Below, in pieces: positions 53,970 through 64,000 of a stretch of 64,000 bases of DNA. The notes beneath the pieces are model-generated. The model had not been told where the DNA came from. It worked only from the letters and a program-made list of their open reading frames with translations, and ran no database searches. The position numbers were made by a program, and so were the translations under genes. The DNA lies in assembly GCF_000372725.1 (NCBI RefSeq), contig NW_005196830.1, positions 560,889 to 624,888 on the forward strand, in the 5' to 3' direction. The DNA is from Emiliania huxleyi CCMP1516. Its lineage: Eukaryota; Haptophyta; Isochrysidales; Noelaerhabdaceae. Every line of letters begins with the position of its first letter. Position 1 is the stretch's first letter.

Positions 53970-56900
53970 GTGGTCGGATGTTGGTCGTCTCGAATTTGAT
54001 CGTGGGCAGGGCGTGACGCGTGAGAAAGCTGGACGGCTCGGTCGATGCGAGCCACCAGCTCGTGAGCGAGACGGGCGTGACGGGTTCCTCGGCGTAGGCT
54101 TGGGCGTGGTGAGCAGCGCCGGCGAGAGAGGGACGGCATGCGGCTCCCAAACGAGCCGCACGGGCTTCATCTGGGCCGCCGAGGCCACCTCCTTGGTCGC
54201 GGTGGCGGGCGTGAAGGCGAGGTGGGCCGAGGCAAGCGCTGAACGTGCCGTGCCGCCTTGCGCCCCTGAGGAGGGACGCGTGCGTGGGGTGCCACGGGCG
54301 GGGGGGAGCGGTGAGAGGAGAGCGGTGGGCACCCCCACGAGGGGCTGCGCGGACGCCGCCTGCCACCCCACGCACGCCACTGACGCTGTGGGGGCGGCAC
54401 GATCGAACGCGCTGGTCGGGCGGGCCGTCTGAGTCGCCCAAGCGGTGCTCTGTCGGCCGGTGGACGCGCGCGAGGGTGGCCCAAGAGGGCTCAAAGTACG
54501 GAGCCGATACCCGGCCGTCCCGGACGCCTGGCACGCGGGCCAATGGCCTGTGCATGGCTGGAGCGAAGGAGGGAGAGCTCAGGAGGGCGACGGGGCAGGG
54601 AAGGGGGCGATGCGATGTGGTGAGGTCTAATCGGCGGCGTGGAGAGATGAGGTGCCAAAAGACGACTATAGAGAGGCCTCTACGGGTGATATAGTGCGCC
54701 ATGCCGGCGGGAGAGGTCTCTCTCACCGCCCCCCGGGCCGTCTCGAAGGGCCGTGCAGCCCACGCCACGAGGCGCTGCTGGCGGGAGCCTGGAAGGACTT
54801 GGCCTCGTTGCACCGCGGCGCGTTGATTCGCGACCACCGTCGGCCGCGGACGGCGGCGGCGTGGCGGCCGCGGGCGCTCGCGAGACGCGCCGCTCTGCGC
54901 TGGTACGGTTCGTTCGACTCGTTGTGCCGCCACACGCCCGGCGGCCGCGGGTCCCAGAAGTGGTTGCGCGGGCCTCTTCCTGGCGGCCGCGGGACGGCGT
55001 CGGGCACGTCGTCGGTCGCAACAGATGCGCGGCGAGCCGCGGCACGTCGTTCCTGGTGCTGGTGGTTTGAGGTCGGCATCGTCCAGAGTTCGGTCGACGA
55101 GTCGAGAGCTTCAGCTGGCCGAGGGTGCCACCTTTGTGCTCTTTGTGCACGAAATGGGAAATATATCTCTTTGATTGTGCTAAAAATCTCTCTCTCGGGA
55201 AGATTGGCGCGCACTGGCACTAACACAGGTACACCACGGAAGCCGCCTAAGAAGAAAGAATTTAAACAAAACAACTCTCTCTCACAGCAGACAGGCTCGA
55301 CACAGGTGCGAACTGGCAAGAAGAAAGAATTTCTAGCCAAGAAAAGGAAATCCGAGGCCCGTCCGCGCACTCGACCGCTATCTGTCTATTCCGCGCTGTG
55401 TGACAACAGAATTACTTTCGCCCCGACAATAGCCGGCGCACAGGCTGCGCACAGGCTACCGAACGACAACCCGCCGCCCCACACTTGGTATAGCAGTGTG
55501 CGCACAACTCTGTACACATACACATCCGAATGGCAAACCCTCAACCCCGTCAAATGAGCGACGCAGAGGGGGAGCGCGAGCTGCAGAGCGATTAGCCTCT
55601 ATGTGTCGCGATATCGAACATGTTGCCGAGGTCCTCGGGACGCAAGGCGACTTGCCTCATCGTAGACGAGCATGTCATTTATGAAGAAACCTAGTCAGCT
55701 TCACCACGTCGGCGTGAGGGGGGTCTGTCAGACATGGGGCCCCACACTCACTCGATAGTCTGCACGTGCTGCAGGCATCAAATCGTTGCTGAGGGCGAGG
55801 TCACCGAGCGCGACACGAACGTCACATGCGCCCAGGAATCATCAAAGCGATCGGTGACACCAACCACAGCAAGCTGCCTCAATCATTTGAGTGATTGCAG
55901 CCGTGCCCATGGCGGCGAGGAGGAGCGCTCGCTCTTGGAGCACTTGGCGTGCTCGACAGAGCACTTGGAGCACTTGGAGTGCAGTCAGTAACCGCACTTC
56001 CACGAGGGCCGGGGAGCTAAGAAGCGCACCCAGCGGGCCGGATGATTCTAGGGATGATTGGCATCGGGCTACGGGCAAGAGAGCGCTGGCCCCTAGGGGG
56101 GGTGCGCGTTCGCAGGGAAAGGCCCATAAATTAAACACGGGTCTCCGAGGGTTAGCTCCGCGCTCCGGGTTTCCCCTAGCAGCAGAACGCCCCCTCTACT
56201 CGGAGCTAGTAGACACCCGACACGGACACGACGCCCACCCACACCCAGTGTCTCGCCACTCCGGACCCCCCCTCGCGGTCTCCCTACCCTCACTCCAGGG
56301 AGTCTTCCCTCTCCTCTCGGTCCTTCCTTTTGTTCGCATCCCGATCCTTTAGTTATGCGACGGGCGCGGGGCCCGACTTCCCCTCCTAGCCTTTTTCCGG
56401 CTGTGGCCCCGCGCCGCCACCGACTCGTCTCCTCTGCCTGATCCTGTTAACTCCGCCTCCGGCGATCCCGTGCCCGTCTCCTCGGGCGAGGACGGCGGCA
56501 TTGGGTCGTGTCGCCCCCCCTCCCAGGGACGTCGGGCCCGCTCGCTCCCCCCGCTCTCCCCCGTGGTCGACGAATCGTGCCCGCATTCGTGGTCTCTCTA
56601 TCGTACTCGGTTCGCCCACCCCTTCCGCCAGCTCCAGACTTTTCTTTTTTTACTCTTTGATCCTCCTCGAAGAACGCCGCCAAGCGCAGGGGTGACAAAG
56701 AGGCGCGGACGGACTCCCGCACTGCTGGACCGGCAGTGGTGTTGTAATGTTCGGCGCAGGCGCGCACCGTGTTCGACCCGCAGCCCTCGCGGGAGTCCCG
56801 TCGTGGAAATGACCCAAGCCTGGGAGAGAGAGAGAAAATTCTTGCTCGCACCGCGCACAAGAATTCTTTCGCGATGTATTAAGTATTATAATGTCTACAC

Positions 56901-57180
56901 ACAATCACATTGTTATTTGGGATGATTCAGAAAAGAAAGAAAGAAAGAAAACAGACAGCCCAAGGGAGGGATGGGAGGACAGCACGCCGCCATCTCTCTC
57001 TCTCCCCACATAGGGATTTTAAGGAGAGAGAGGAGTGTGATGGCTGGCTGGTGCTAGCCGTCGCCCACCCTAACCCTTGGTCGTCTGCCTCTTTCTATCT
57101 CCCTTCGCTGCAACCTGATGATTCAGAGTGATGTGTAGATAAAAATTGGCTCTTTGTCCTCGCAAGATATCAGAAAAACA
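53970..57180. other. 3.2-kb gene-poor region
   Basis: Several 100-350-codon open frames exist on both strands but none has a recognisable domain or consistent coding look. A minus-strand stretch near 54100-53980 (SLTSWWLASTEPSSFLTRHA) and a plus-strand stretch near 56440-56880 look somewhat protein-like and could be decayed retroelement sequence. 55860-55985 has CACTTGGAG/GCTTGGAGC short repeats. Repeat family B occupies 56931-57080. Confidence 0.35.
56931..57080 (+). repeat. dispersed repeat family B, copy 2
   Basis: (AAAG)n, ACAGACAGCCCAAGGGAGGG, ATGGGAGGACAGCACGCCGC, CACATAGGGATTTTAAGGAG, AGTGTGATGGC and GCTAGCCGTCGCCCACCCTA. It matches 63484-63601 in inverted orientation over its whole length. 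Confidence 0.85.
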
Positions 57181-57251
57181 AATAAATATGCCGAGTACCA
57201 GCCAGCGCTGGCGCGAGCGCAAGGTCCGCCTAGTTTCAGACAAAGTTTGTA

Positions 57252-58920
57252 ATGGCCGCTCGCGACGCCGCTTGGGAGGCGCTGCGCGACGAGTTCGCCC
57301 TCCCGCCGGCGTCGATGGAGAATCTCCGCCAGCTCTTCCTCACCGAGGCGCGGGCGGGGCTCGCCGGATCGGACAGCTCGCTGCGGATGCTGCCCACCTA
57401 CCTCACCCGCCGAGTCACCGGCGAGGAGACGGGAGAATACTTCGCGCTCGACCTGGGCGGCACGCACTTCCGGGTGCTACAGCTGAGGCTTGAGGGCGGC
57501 GGCCGGATCGGGCCGGTCCGGCAGCGCCAGTTCAAGGTGCCCGACGCGGCAAAGCGTGGCAGCGGCGCAGAGCTCTTTGGCTTTCTCGCCGACTGCGTCT
57601 CCGCCTTTGTCGCGGCCGAGTGCGGCGGCGAGGCAGCCGGCGACATCGGCTTCACCTTCTCCTTTCCCGCCGCGCAGACCGCCATCGACGCCGGCACGCT
57701 CGTCGCATGGAACAAGGGCTTTGCGGCCGCCGACGCGATCGGAGCAGACGTCGTCGCGCTGCTGCAAGCGCAGCTGGAGGCGCGCGGGCTGAAAATGCGG
57801 GTAACCGCGCTCGCCAATGACACCGTCGGCACGATGGCGGCCGCGGCGTACAGCTGTCCCGGCACGGCGATGGGTGTGATCTTCGGCACGGGCGCCATCG
57901 GGCTGGCGAGATGAGCCGAGATTGCCCGAGATGAGCCGAGATGAGCCGGGATTAGGCACGGGCACGAACGCGGCGTACGTCGAGCAGGCGGCGAAGATTG
58001 GCAAGGGGCGCGGGGTCGAGGACGGCTCTCGCGAGACCGAGATGGCGATCAACACGGAGTGGGGCAACCTCGACACGGCGGCCGTGCGGAACGAGCACGA
58101 CGCCGCCGTCGACGCGGCCTCGGAGAACCCGGGCCTGCAGCGGTTCGAGAAGATGGTCTCCGGCATGTACTTGGGCGAGCTGCTCCGGACAGCCCTCGCG
58201 GCGCCGGCCGTGCGCGCAGGCTTCTCGCGCACTTGCGCCGCCGGATTCGACGCCGCCTTTAGCGAGCGCTTCTCGCTGCACACCTCCACGCTGGCAGCCA
58301 TCGAGGCGGACGCGACGCCCGACTTGGCCGAGGTGGCCCGAGATCGCCCGAGATCGCCCGAGATCGCCCGAGATCGCCCGAGGTCGCCCGAGGTCGCCCG
58401 AAGTCGCCCGAGGTCGCCCGAGGTCGCCCGAGGTCGCCCGAGGTCGCCCGAGGTCGCCCGAGGTCGCCCGAGGTCGCCCGAGGTCGCCCGAGGTCGCCCG
58501 GGATGATCACTGGAGCGCCCGAGTGTGCCCGCCCCCCTCCCCCCCTTGACCCCCCCCCCCCCCTCGCAGGTGGCTCACCTGCTCGCTGAGGCGGGCGTCC
58601 AGGGAACCCTCGCGGACCGCTCCCTGCTGCGCGACGCGTGCGCCGCGGTCTCGACGCGTGCGGCGCTCCTCGCCGCCGTCGGCATCGCATCGCTGCTCGA
58701 GCTTGCGCAGAGCGAGCCGAGGCCCGCCACAGTCGCCGTCGACGGCACCGTCTTCGAGCGCTACCCCGGCTTCCAGGCGAGGATGGAGGGCGGCCTCGAG
58801 ATGCTGCTCGGGCCGGAGCGCGCGCGAGACGTGTCCCTCGTCCTGACCAAGGACGGCTCGGGCGTGGGCGCCGCCATCATTGCCGCCGCCGCCGCGCAGG
58901 CACGGGGCGAGACACAGTGA
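57252..58920 (+). CDS. hexokinase
   Basis: ATG at 57252. Motifs in order: LPTYLTRRVTGEETG, phosphate-1 loop LDLGGTHFRVL, sugar-binding FTFSFPAAQTAIDAGTLVAW and NKGF, ALANDTVGTMAAAAY, FGTGTNAAYVE, INTEWGNLD, EKMVSGMYLGELLRTAL, adenosine-binding VAVDGTVFERYPGF and a C-terminal KDGSGVGAAIIAAAAAQA. All catalytic landmarks (including the ND aspartate) are present. The length fits a single-domain 50-kDa enzyme. Two introns: 57886-57955 (GC donor, ATGAGCCGAG 10-mers; intron and exon both start GCACGGGC) and 58333-58569 (GT donor, 17 CCCGAGGTCG 10-mers). It phosphorylates glucose to glucose-6-phosphate, upstream of the G6PD reaction. No targeting peptide is evident. Confidence 0.95.
58333..58569 (+). 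repeat. hexokinase intron of CCCGAGRTCG 10-mers
   Basis: About 17 tandem units (CCCGAGATCG x4, then mainly CCCGAGGTCG) of period 10 are followed by a C-rich tail and GCAG. The donor side GTGGCCC resembles the next exon start GTGGCTC. Confidence 0.95.
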
Positions 58921-59262
58921 GGGCGGGCTATATAGGGCGAGTGATGCAATGCGCAAGGCGTATCTAATCTATTGAGTTAGTTTTTCGAGAGAAAGGGACG
59001 ACATCGCAGGGGGGGGGGGATGGGAGAAAGCCCCTGTGCACATACGGCTTTTTACGCTGTGCAGAGGCGAGAGGGCTCCACTATAAGTTGTACTCTATCT
59101 GTCCCTCTATTTTGGTCTGGCAGCTAGTCTGGCAGAAGTTCTGCTTCCCATGGCAGCTGCTCTCAGCACTCAGCCAGAGACACACTCAGGCGAAGCGCTT
59201 TCGGCTTTGTGCATGCAACGAATCGTCGATTCAATCATTGTAGACGCACATGGTGCGAGGTC
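58921..59262. other. intergenic between convergent genes
   Basis: Contains a 10-nt poly-G run near 59010 and nothing else recognisable. Confidence 0.4.
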
Positions 59263-60594
59263 TCAATTCGCGATGGTGACGCATCCGTTCTCGTTGGTGC
59301 CATATTGATCGACGAGGGAGAACATGACTGTGCAGAAGATGCCGTATGTGATGGGGAAGACAACTCGCATCGCCACGTCGAGCTGCGACAGCGCCGTGAG
59401 TCGCCACTTGGCGCGGTGAACAACGAAAAGGGCGGCACGGCGCGCGCGAGTGGCGCTCGCTGGCGGCCCTACCTCGACCTCGTCTACGCGAGCATGGCCA
59501 TCCTCAGTGATCCGCGCGTGCTGCCCGCCCTCCTTTGTTGATGTCGCGGCCCTTTGCTCGGCCACAAGGCGGAGGCCCAAATTGACGGCGGCAAATTCGA
59601 TTAGTGCGAGAAAGTTGAAAATCATTGTGCCGGTGAGAAAGTCAGATATCCACACCCGCTCGCCGTCGCTGAAGCGAGCAAGGGGCGCCAGTTTGCTATA
59701 CACGGAGTTGAGGTTGTTGAGCACCATCAGGAAACAAAGGAACGCGAGCGCGATCCGTGCAGGCGCAGCGGCAGGCGAGATGTAGAAGCCCGAATATGAG
59801 GCGATGACCAGCAGCACCGCAACAAGGATGGTGAAGTCCGCGCCGTGCGAGCTCCGCTCGAGCGAGAAGCAGAGCGCGGCGAGAGATGGCGGCCTGTAGC
59901 CAGACAATGGTGCCGGCACTCGCACGTCGCTTCGAAGGCTCTCCAGCGTGGCGATCCACTCCCCCGACCTCAGACTCGCCTCGACGCCCGCGTTAGCTGC
60001 CGCTTCTTGCGTCAGCCAGCCGACTGTTAGTTCCTCGTAGCTGTAGCCGAGCACACCCACATCCATCTGACAGTACTGCGTGTCGAATGGCACGCGGCCG
60101 AAGGAGAAGGAGTTGCAGTGAATCAGGGCGTGCATGCGTCGAAGCCACCGAACGGTCCCGTCCGCACCGATCTCGACCGACTCGCCGTCTGCTGCCATCT
60201 TGCCGGAACCGCCGCCTAGTGAGATTGATCTTGCCTGCGGCACCGAAACTTTTGGCGACCAGATGCCGAGCACGTCCATGCTCTCGAATGTGAGGGCGTT
60301 GGCGCAGGACAGGTTCCGGGTGCTGTAGTCCAAGCGGGGGTCACTCCACACGAGGAGCAGCAGCGCGTCGAGAGCGTATGACTTGGAAACCTGGTCGATC
60401 GAGTGTAGCGCGTCCGTAACGATTTGGACCTGAATGTGATCTGCAGAGGTCGCGCTGCACTCCGTCTGAGATGGGCGCATAGTCGCGTCGTACTCGACTA
60501 GGAGTTCGGAGAGCACCGCGCTCTGGGTGAGGAATGCGGCGGCGAGGCCAGGCGAGAAGAACGAGAGGAGAAGGAGGAGCGGAGGAACGCGCAT
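59263..60594 (-). CDS. pentameric ligand-gated ion channel (Cys-loop-type) subunit
   Basis: ATG at 60594, signal peptide (MRVPPLLLLLSFFSPGLAAA). The extracellular domain has VLSELLVEYDATMRP, LDALLLLVWSDPRLDY, VLGIWSPKVSVPQ, then the Cys-loop region with FGRVPFDTQYCQMDVGVLGY. The two Cys are 14 residues apart instead of the usual 13. Four membrane helices follow: ADFTILVAVLLVIASYSGFY, RIALAFLCFLMVLNNLNSVY, LTGTMIFNFLALIEFAAVNL and, after a cytosolic loop, VVFPITYGIFCTVMFSLV. It is one uninterrupted exon. Such channels open on binding a small ligand; ligand and ion selectivity cannot be read here. Intronless, unlike most neighbours. Confidence 0.88.
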   Translation of the reverse strand: MRVPPLLLLLSFFSPGLAAAFLTQSAVLSELLVEYDATMRPSQTECSATSADHIQVQIVTDALHSIDQVSKSYALDALLLLVWSDPRLDYSTRNLSCANALTFESMDVLGIWSPKVSVPQARSISLGGGSGKMAADGESVEIGADGTVRWLRRMHALIHCNSFSFGRVPFDTQYCQMDVGVLGYSYEELTVGWLTQEAAANAGVEASLRSGEWIATLESLRSDVRVPAPLSGYRPPSLAALCFSLERSSHGADFTILVAVLLVIASYSGFYISPAAAPARIALAFLCFLMVLNNLNSVYSKLAPLARFSDGERVWISDFLTGTMIFNFLALIEFAAVNLGLRLVAEQRAATSTKEGGQHARITEDGHARVDEVEVGPPASATRARRAALFVVHRAKWRLTALSQLDVAMRVVFPITYGIFCTVMFSLVDQYGTNENGCVTIAN

Positions 60595-60863
60595 AGTGTG
60601 GGTTCGGACCCGAGAGTGCCCGAGAGCGGCGGGCGCTGGCAGGGCATTGGCGTACCTGTAACGGTGAAGAAAAACGATTCGAGCGTGAAGGAGCGCCGGT
60701 GCCGGTGGCGGTGTAATTCGAGTCGTTCGCTTTCCTCTTGTGATTTTGTGTGAGCTATGTAAACCTTCGAGAGACTTTTACTCCCTTGAGAGAGAGAGAC
60801 CTTGCAAGGCTGACGGTTTCACAAGTTCGTCCGCCCCGGCCGGACGCATCGCCGGCATACACC

Positions 60864-61815
60864 ATGAGCGCGCGCCCGGCTCCACCCGCACTCGGGGAGG
60901 TGCGCAACCTTGCGCCCAAGTCGCGGGCGGAGCGCCACGGCACTGTCCACAAGGAGGACCTCGAGAAGATGCGCCTCTCTCAGCGGAGGGAGTGCTTCTA
61001 CCACTATGAGCCAAACTCGCTCACGCCGCCGCCCGACTCGCTCAGCCACATCGCAGAGTCGGATCGGTTCGAAACCAACGCGGCGGCGGCAGAGAAGGCG
61101 TCGCGCAACGCAGTCCTCATGCGTAAGGAGCAGGTCCTCCACGCGAAGCGCATCGCCCGCACACACACGGAGGAGGAGCGATGGCGCGTGGTCGAGGCAG
61201 AGCACGAGGTTCGTCGGCTCGCACAGTAGCAGCGTGGTAGCAGCAGCGGTCGCAGCCGCAGCAGCCGCAGCAGCCGCAGCAGCCGCAACAGCCGCAACAG
61301 CCGCAACAGCCGCAACAGCCGCAACTACCAGCTGTCGCAGCAGTGGCACCAGCCGACGGTCGGGGCGGAGCACGCGCGCCGCCACCACTGACGCAGAGCC
61401 GCTGCCTAAGCTGTCTCTACAGTCATAACCGCTGCCTCGCCCGCCACCGCCGCCTCGACAGTCGCCACATGGCCACCGCCATCGCCGACCCCAAAGCCCT
61501 CACCACGCGCCTCCTTAGGCGGAGCTGGCCCGGCACGAAGCGATGGCGCGCGAGGGGACGTTCTGCAAGAGCAACAAGACGTCGATGCCGTACGACCCCA
61601 TCACGCTCCAGTACGGGGAGGGGAAGGACGGCCAGTGCCTCCGCTACTCCGACGAATCACTCCGGTACCGTGCGGCCATGCGCGCCGCCAACCTGCAGCA
61701 GAGAACAAACGTCGCGGGCTTCAACCCAATCACGGGGGAGGAGACGGCGCGCGTTCCCGTCCCGGAGAAACCCGTGCTACCGGAGTACTTGCAAGGAATC
61801 ATCCCGGGCCACTGA
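60864..61815 (+). CDS. conserved cilium/flagellum-type protein of unknown function
   Basis: ATG at 60864 (MSARPAPPALGEVRNLAPKS). Exon 1 continues HGTVHKEDLEKMRLSQRREC, PNSLTPPPDSLSHIAESD and a charged helix to EAEHE. The intron 61209-61518 contains AGCCGCAAC/AGCCGCAGC repeats. Exon 2 resumes AELARHEAMAREGTFCKSNK then MPYDPITLQYGEGKDGQCLR, YSDESLRYRAAMRAANLQQR and ends YLQGIIPGH. The YDPITL-Y-...-G-LRY-DE--RYR-A-RA-NL pattern is one I associate with flagellar-associated proteins of protists; that is from memory. Coiled, charged and without membrane segments. Confidence 0.7.
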
Positions 61816-62391
61816 CGCCCACGCTGTGTAGACGCACTCCGCCCTTCTAGCCGCCCTTGTGCGTGGCGGGGAGGTCGCGGGGGGAGGGGGGAGAACGTTC
61901 AAATACTCCATAGTGGCCACGTCAGCGTAATCGAGCCACCTGTCGACCAACTGTGCGCGAGCCAAAAATGTGGGCAGATTTGTCAAATGATTTGTAAACC
62001 GGGGCGTGCGCGCTGGCTGCAGGCTGCTGGCTGGAGAGCCAGGCAGCCTGCGGGACGCGAAAAAAAAGCTCAGGCGCGAGTCGCGGACGGACTGAGTCGG
62101 GGCTCGTCAACGTCAATATCGTCATCTCCAGCGTCCAGGACCCCAGACCGCTTGCTGATGCTGGAAGTGGATCTGCTGCTGGTGCTGCGAGCCCCGCCGC
62201 GAGGGGCGCTCGCCGCTCTGCGCAAAGCAAAACGGCTCGCTTTTCTCGCTACACGCGGGTGAGCGACATGATGCGGACACCACCAACCATTCGCACCGTG
62301 TGGTCAGGTAGATATAAGGGTATGTGGGTGTCGGAAATCTCGGCCGAGATGCACCAAGCACCAGTATATCTCAGGCCCGCTGCTGTCACAC
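61816..62391. other. intergenic, no gene seen
   Basis: Ordinary sequence between convergent 3' ends, with GCTGGCTGCAGGCTGCTGGC-type local repetition near 62010-62050. Confidence 0.4.
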
Positions 62392-63234
62392 TCACCGCGC
62401 CGCGCGCAAGGCCAAGATGAGCGCATTCCAGAGCACGTGCCCTCCCACGCAAGGGGCGAGCCGGCCGCCGCCGGCCTGGTACACGACGGCGAGCCACCCT
62501 CCGAGCGCCGCAAAGGCGAGCAGCCCGCCCGCGCCGTCGCCGGCGTGCCAGAGCGCAAAGAGCGCCGCCGACGCGGCCGCTGACGCCGCGCGAGGCGCGC
62601 CGGCCCGCGCAGAGGCGGTGAGAAGCCAGCCTCGGAAGAAGGCTTCCTCGGTGAGGGGGGCGAGGAGGAGGACGTCGAGGCAGCGCGCCGCAGACGGGGG
62701 CGGCCCGCCCGCGGGCAGCAGCGCCTCCGCCACCTCCGCCTGCCCGAACAGCTGGCATGCGAGCGCTGGGGCGAGCGCTGCGGCAGCAAAGGCGGCGAAG
62801 ACCGCCGCCGGCGCCCACGGCGCGGCGAGCCAGCGCCACTCGGGCTCCGCGGCGGGACGGAGCAGCCACGTGTCGACCGACGTCCCGGATGCGGCCTGCA
62901 CGGCGGCAAAGAGCCCGAACGCAGCGGCGCGGCCCACGGGCGGCGCCAGGTCAGGAGGGAGTCCCGAACGAGCGAGGCCGACGGTAGTTGACTGGAGCAG
63001 AAAAAAGAGCGGCACGCTGGCAAGCGCTGCCTCGCGCGGCCCGAGGAGGCTGTTGGACTCAGCAGTGGCTGGTGGTGTGGCGGTCTCTGCTGCCTCGGTG
63101 GGCGCGGCAGCCTCACGGTCGCACAACCGGACGGTGGAGGCGGAGCGCGGCTCCCGGGCGTGACGGACGGCAGGGAGTCGAGACCGCGGCTGCAGAGCGG
63201 ACGTTTCCAGGAGGAGGAGGAGAATTGGGGTCAT
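62392..63234 (-). CDS. CPBP-family (Rce1/Abi-like) intramembrane metalloprotease
   Basis: ATG at 63234. The leader (MTPILLLLLETSALQPRS, then a basic stretch) suits plastid or secretory targeting. Hydrophobic helices include ALASVPLFFLLQSTTVGLA, AAVFAAFAAAALAPALACQL and GGLLAFAALGGWLAVVYQAG. The three catalytic motifs are present: LLLAPLTEEAFFRGWLL (EExxxR), ALFALWHAG (FxxxH) and HVLWNALILAL (HxxxN). The family cleaves prenylated CAAX proteins (Rce1) or other membrane substrates; plants and algae have plastid members. It is intronless. It could be a plastid envelope protein given the leader. Confidence 0.85.
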   Translation of the reverse strand: MTPILLLLLETSALQPRSRLPAVRHAREPRSASTVRLCDREAAAPTEAAETATPPATAESNSLLGPREAALASVPLFFLLQSTTVGLARSGLPPDLAPPVGRAAAFGLFAAVQAASGTSVDTWLLRPAAEPEWRWLAAPWAPAAVFAAFAAAALAPALACQLFGQAEVAEALLPAGGPPPSAARCLDVLLLAPLTEEAFFRGWLLTASARAGAPRAASAAASAALFALWHAGDGAGGLLAFAALGGWLAVVYQAGGGRLAPCVGGHVLWNALILALRAAR

Positions 63235-63483
63235 GCAATCTGGTCGGAGTGTGTCGGCGCAACGATTTTTGCGGTCAGCGCAAAAACAGATTTTCTCGCG
63301 GTGTCATCGAAAGTGTGACTACGGCAGGCGGCGGCGGCGCAGGACGAGGCAGAAGAGAATGACGCGACAGAGGAGGAAGTGACAAGGGAGAGAACGACGA
63401 GAGTGGGACGGCCGCGAGGTGGCATGAAGGTTGCAGCGAGAAGCGGCGAGAGACTGCGAAAAGAGATAGGAAGAGGCAGACTC

Positions 63484-63601
63484 CCTAGGGTGGGCGACGG
63501 CTAGCGCATCACACCCCTCTCCTTAAAATCCCTGTGTGGTGGCGGCGTGCCGTCCTCCCATCCCTCCCTTGGGTTGTCTGTTTTCTTTCTTTCTTTCTTT
63601 A
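63484..63601 (-). repeat. dispersed repeat family B, copy 3 (inverted)
   Basis: Reverse-complement of 56931-57080: CTAGGGTGGGCGACGGCTAG, CTCCTTAAAATCCCTGTGTG, GGCGGCGTGCCGTCCTCCCA and GTTGTCTGTTTTC(TTTC)n. It sits about 45 bp from the 3' end of the next gene. Confidence 0.85.
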
Positions 63602-63645
63602 CTAGCCGGCGCACTCTGGCGCCTGCACTCTGTGCTCACCTGGCT

Positions 63646-64000
63646 CTAGTCCACTATTGACACCTCAATGTTGACCCCCGCCACCTCCTCGAGCAGCGCC
63701 GCTGCATCCGTCACCACGCCCTCGAGCAGGTTGCGCAGCCGAATGCCCACCGCACGCTCCTCCGACGCCAGCCAGATACGCTTCATCTGACGCGCGAAGT
63801 GGGCGGCAACCAGCTGGCCACCACCGCCGTCATCGCCACCTCCGTGCTGCTCGAGAAACTTGCGCAGCTTCAGACGCAATGCCATCAGCTCGCTGTCCAG
63901 GCCGCCCGCGGTCGCCCCGATGCGGACACGTGGCAAGCCGTCCGTGCGCACCTCGCTGCTGACCCCATCGGCAGTGACCGTCGCCGCGGCCGTCTCGCGT
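63646..64000 (-). CDS. unrecognised protein, 5' part outside the window
   Basis: An open minus-strand frame enters at the right edge (RETAAATVTADGVSSEVRTD) and ends at 63646. It has DSELMALRLKLRKFLEQHGG, a Gly/Asp linker, and AAHFARQMKRIWLASEERAV, then LRNLLEGVVTDAAALLEEVA and the end VNIEVSIVD. It is helical and charged, without membrane segments. I cannot assign a family. Start and upstream domains lie beyond base 64000. Confidence 0.55.
   Translation of the reverse strand, partial: RETAAATVTADGVSSEVRTDGLPRVRIGATAGGLDSELMALRLKLRKFLEQHGGGDDGGGGQLVAAHFARQMKRIWLASEERAVGIRLRNLLEGVVTDAAALLEEVAGVNIEVSIVD

Noticed and set aside
53875-54933. 352-codon minus-strand frame
   Set aside because: Arg/Pro/Ser-rich, no domain, competing frames of similar length; kept only as part of the gene-poor region.
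55990-56220. Possible structured RNA (many short GC stems)
   Set aside because: Pairings are short and not consistent with a known RNA fold; GC-rich DNA gives such stems by chance.

Overview
The window looks like nuclear DNA of a haptophyte-type microalga, from a scaffold with one assembly gap (run of N at 15525-16071). The reasons are very GC-rich DNA with long C/G homopolymer runs, genes split by many short introns with GT, GC and apparently GA donors, plastid- or secretion-type N-termini, and protein families abundant in such algae (ANK arrays with NLQNS...GDTALM units, ART-fold membrane proteins, Pro-rich cell-surface proteins). The lineage is inferred from remembered family resemblance, not from a search. 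There are no operons, and genes sit on both strands with repeat-filled gaps.

Layout. 1-1680: partial EF-hand/membrane/Cys-rich surface protein (-). 2364-2897: putative thylakoid-lumen protein (-). 4608-7668: [19 protein letters not shown] methyltransferase-domain (PCMTD-like) gene (-). 8912-9545: J-domain protein (-). 9858-11672: RanBP2-type zinc-finger/UIM protein (+). 15092-17418: pepsin-family aspartic protease with the gap inside it (+). 17932-20489: single-pass membrane protein with an ADP-ribosyltransferase-like cytosolic domain (-). 20834-21421: small Cys/His protein (+). 21650-23043: organelle-targeted unknown (-). 24157-25140: fumarylacetoacetate-hydrolase family enzyme (+). 25354-26560: SGNH/PC-esterase-like protein (-). 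27112-28527: ankyrin membrane protein (-). 29720-30994: unknown (+). 31048-32371: RluA-type pseudouridine synthase (+). 32680-33144: unknown targeted protein (-). 33309-34251: DUF2585-like membrane protein (+). 35525-37330: 10-bp satellite complex. 38392-42917: secreted six-hairpin-glycosidase-like protein (+). 43580-47413: ankyrin/membrane/U-box E3 ligase (-). 47694-49929: glucose-6-phosphate dehydrogenase (-). 50699-52048: secreted unknown (+). 52247-53425: sulfotransferase (+). 53461-53814: small membrane protein (-). 57252-58920: hexokinase (+). 59263-60594: pentameric ligand-gated channel (-). 60864-61815: cilium-type unknown (+). 62392-63234: CPBP/Rce1-type intramembrane protease (-). 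63646-64000: partial unknown (-).

The genes do not form one pathway. Hexokinase and G6PD both act on glucose/glucose-6-phosphate but are about 7 kb apart. The common thread is intron structure. In gene after gene the first 8-40 nt of an intron are a near copy of the first nt of the following exon (sometimes the exon end is copied too). Many of the intron interiors are short tandem repeats, often with a period of exactly 10 bp although the unit sequence differs from intron to intron. This fits introns born by local tandem duplication, or by insertion with long target duplications, followed by expansion. It is the most interesting signal here. The same 10-bp period recurs in an intergenic satellite of 62 identical units (35591-36210).
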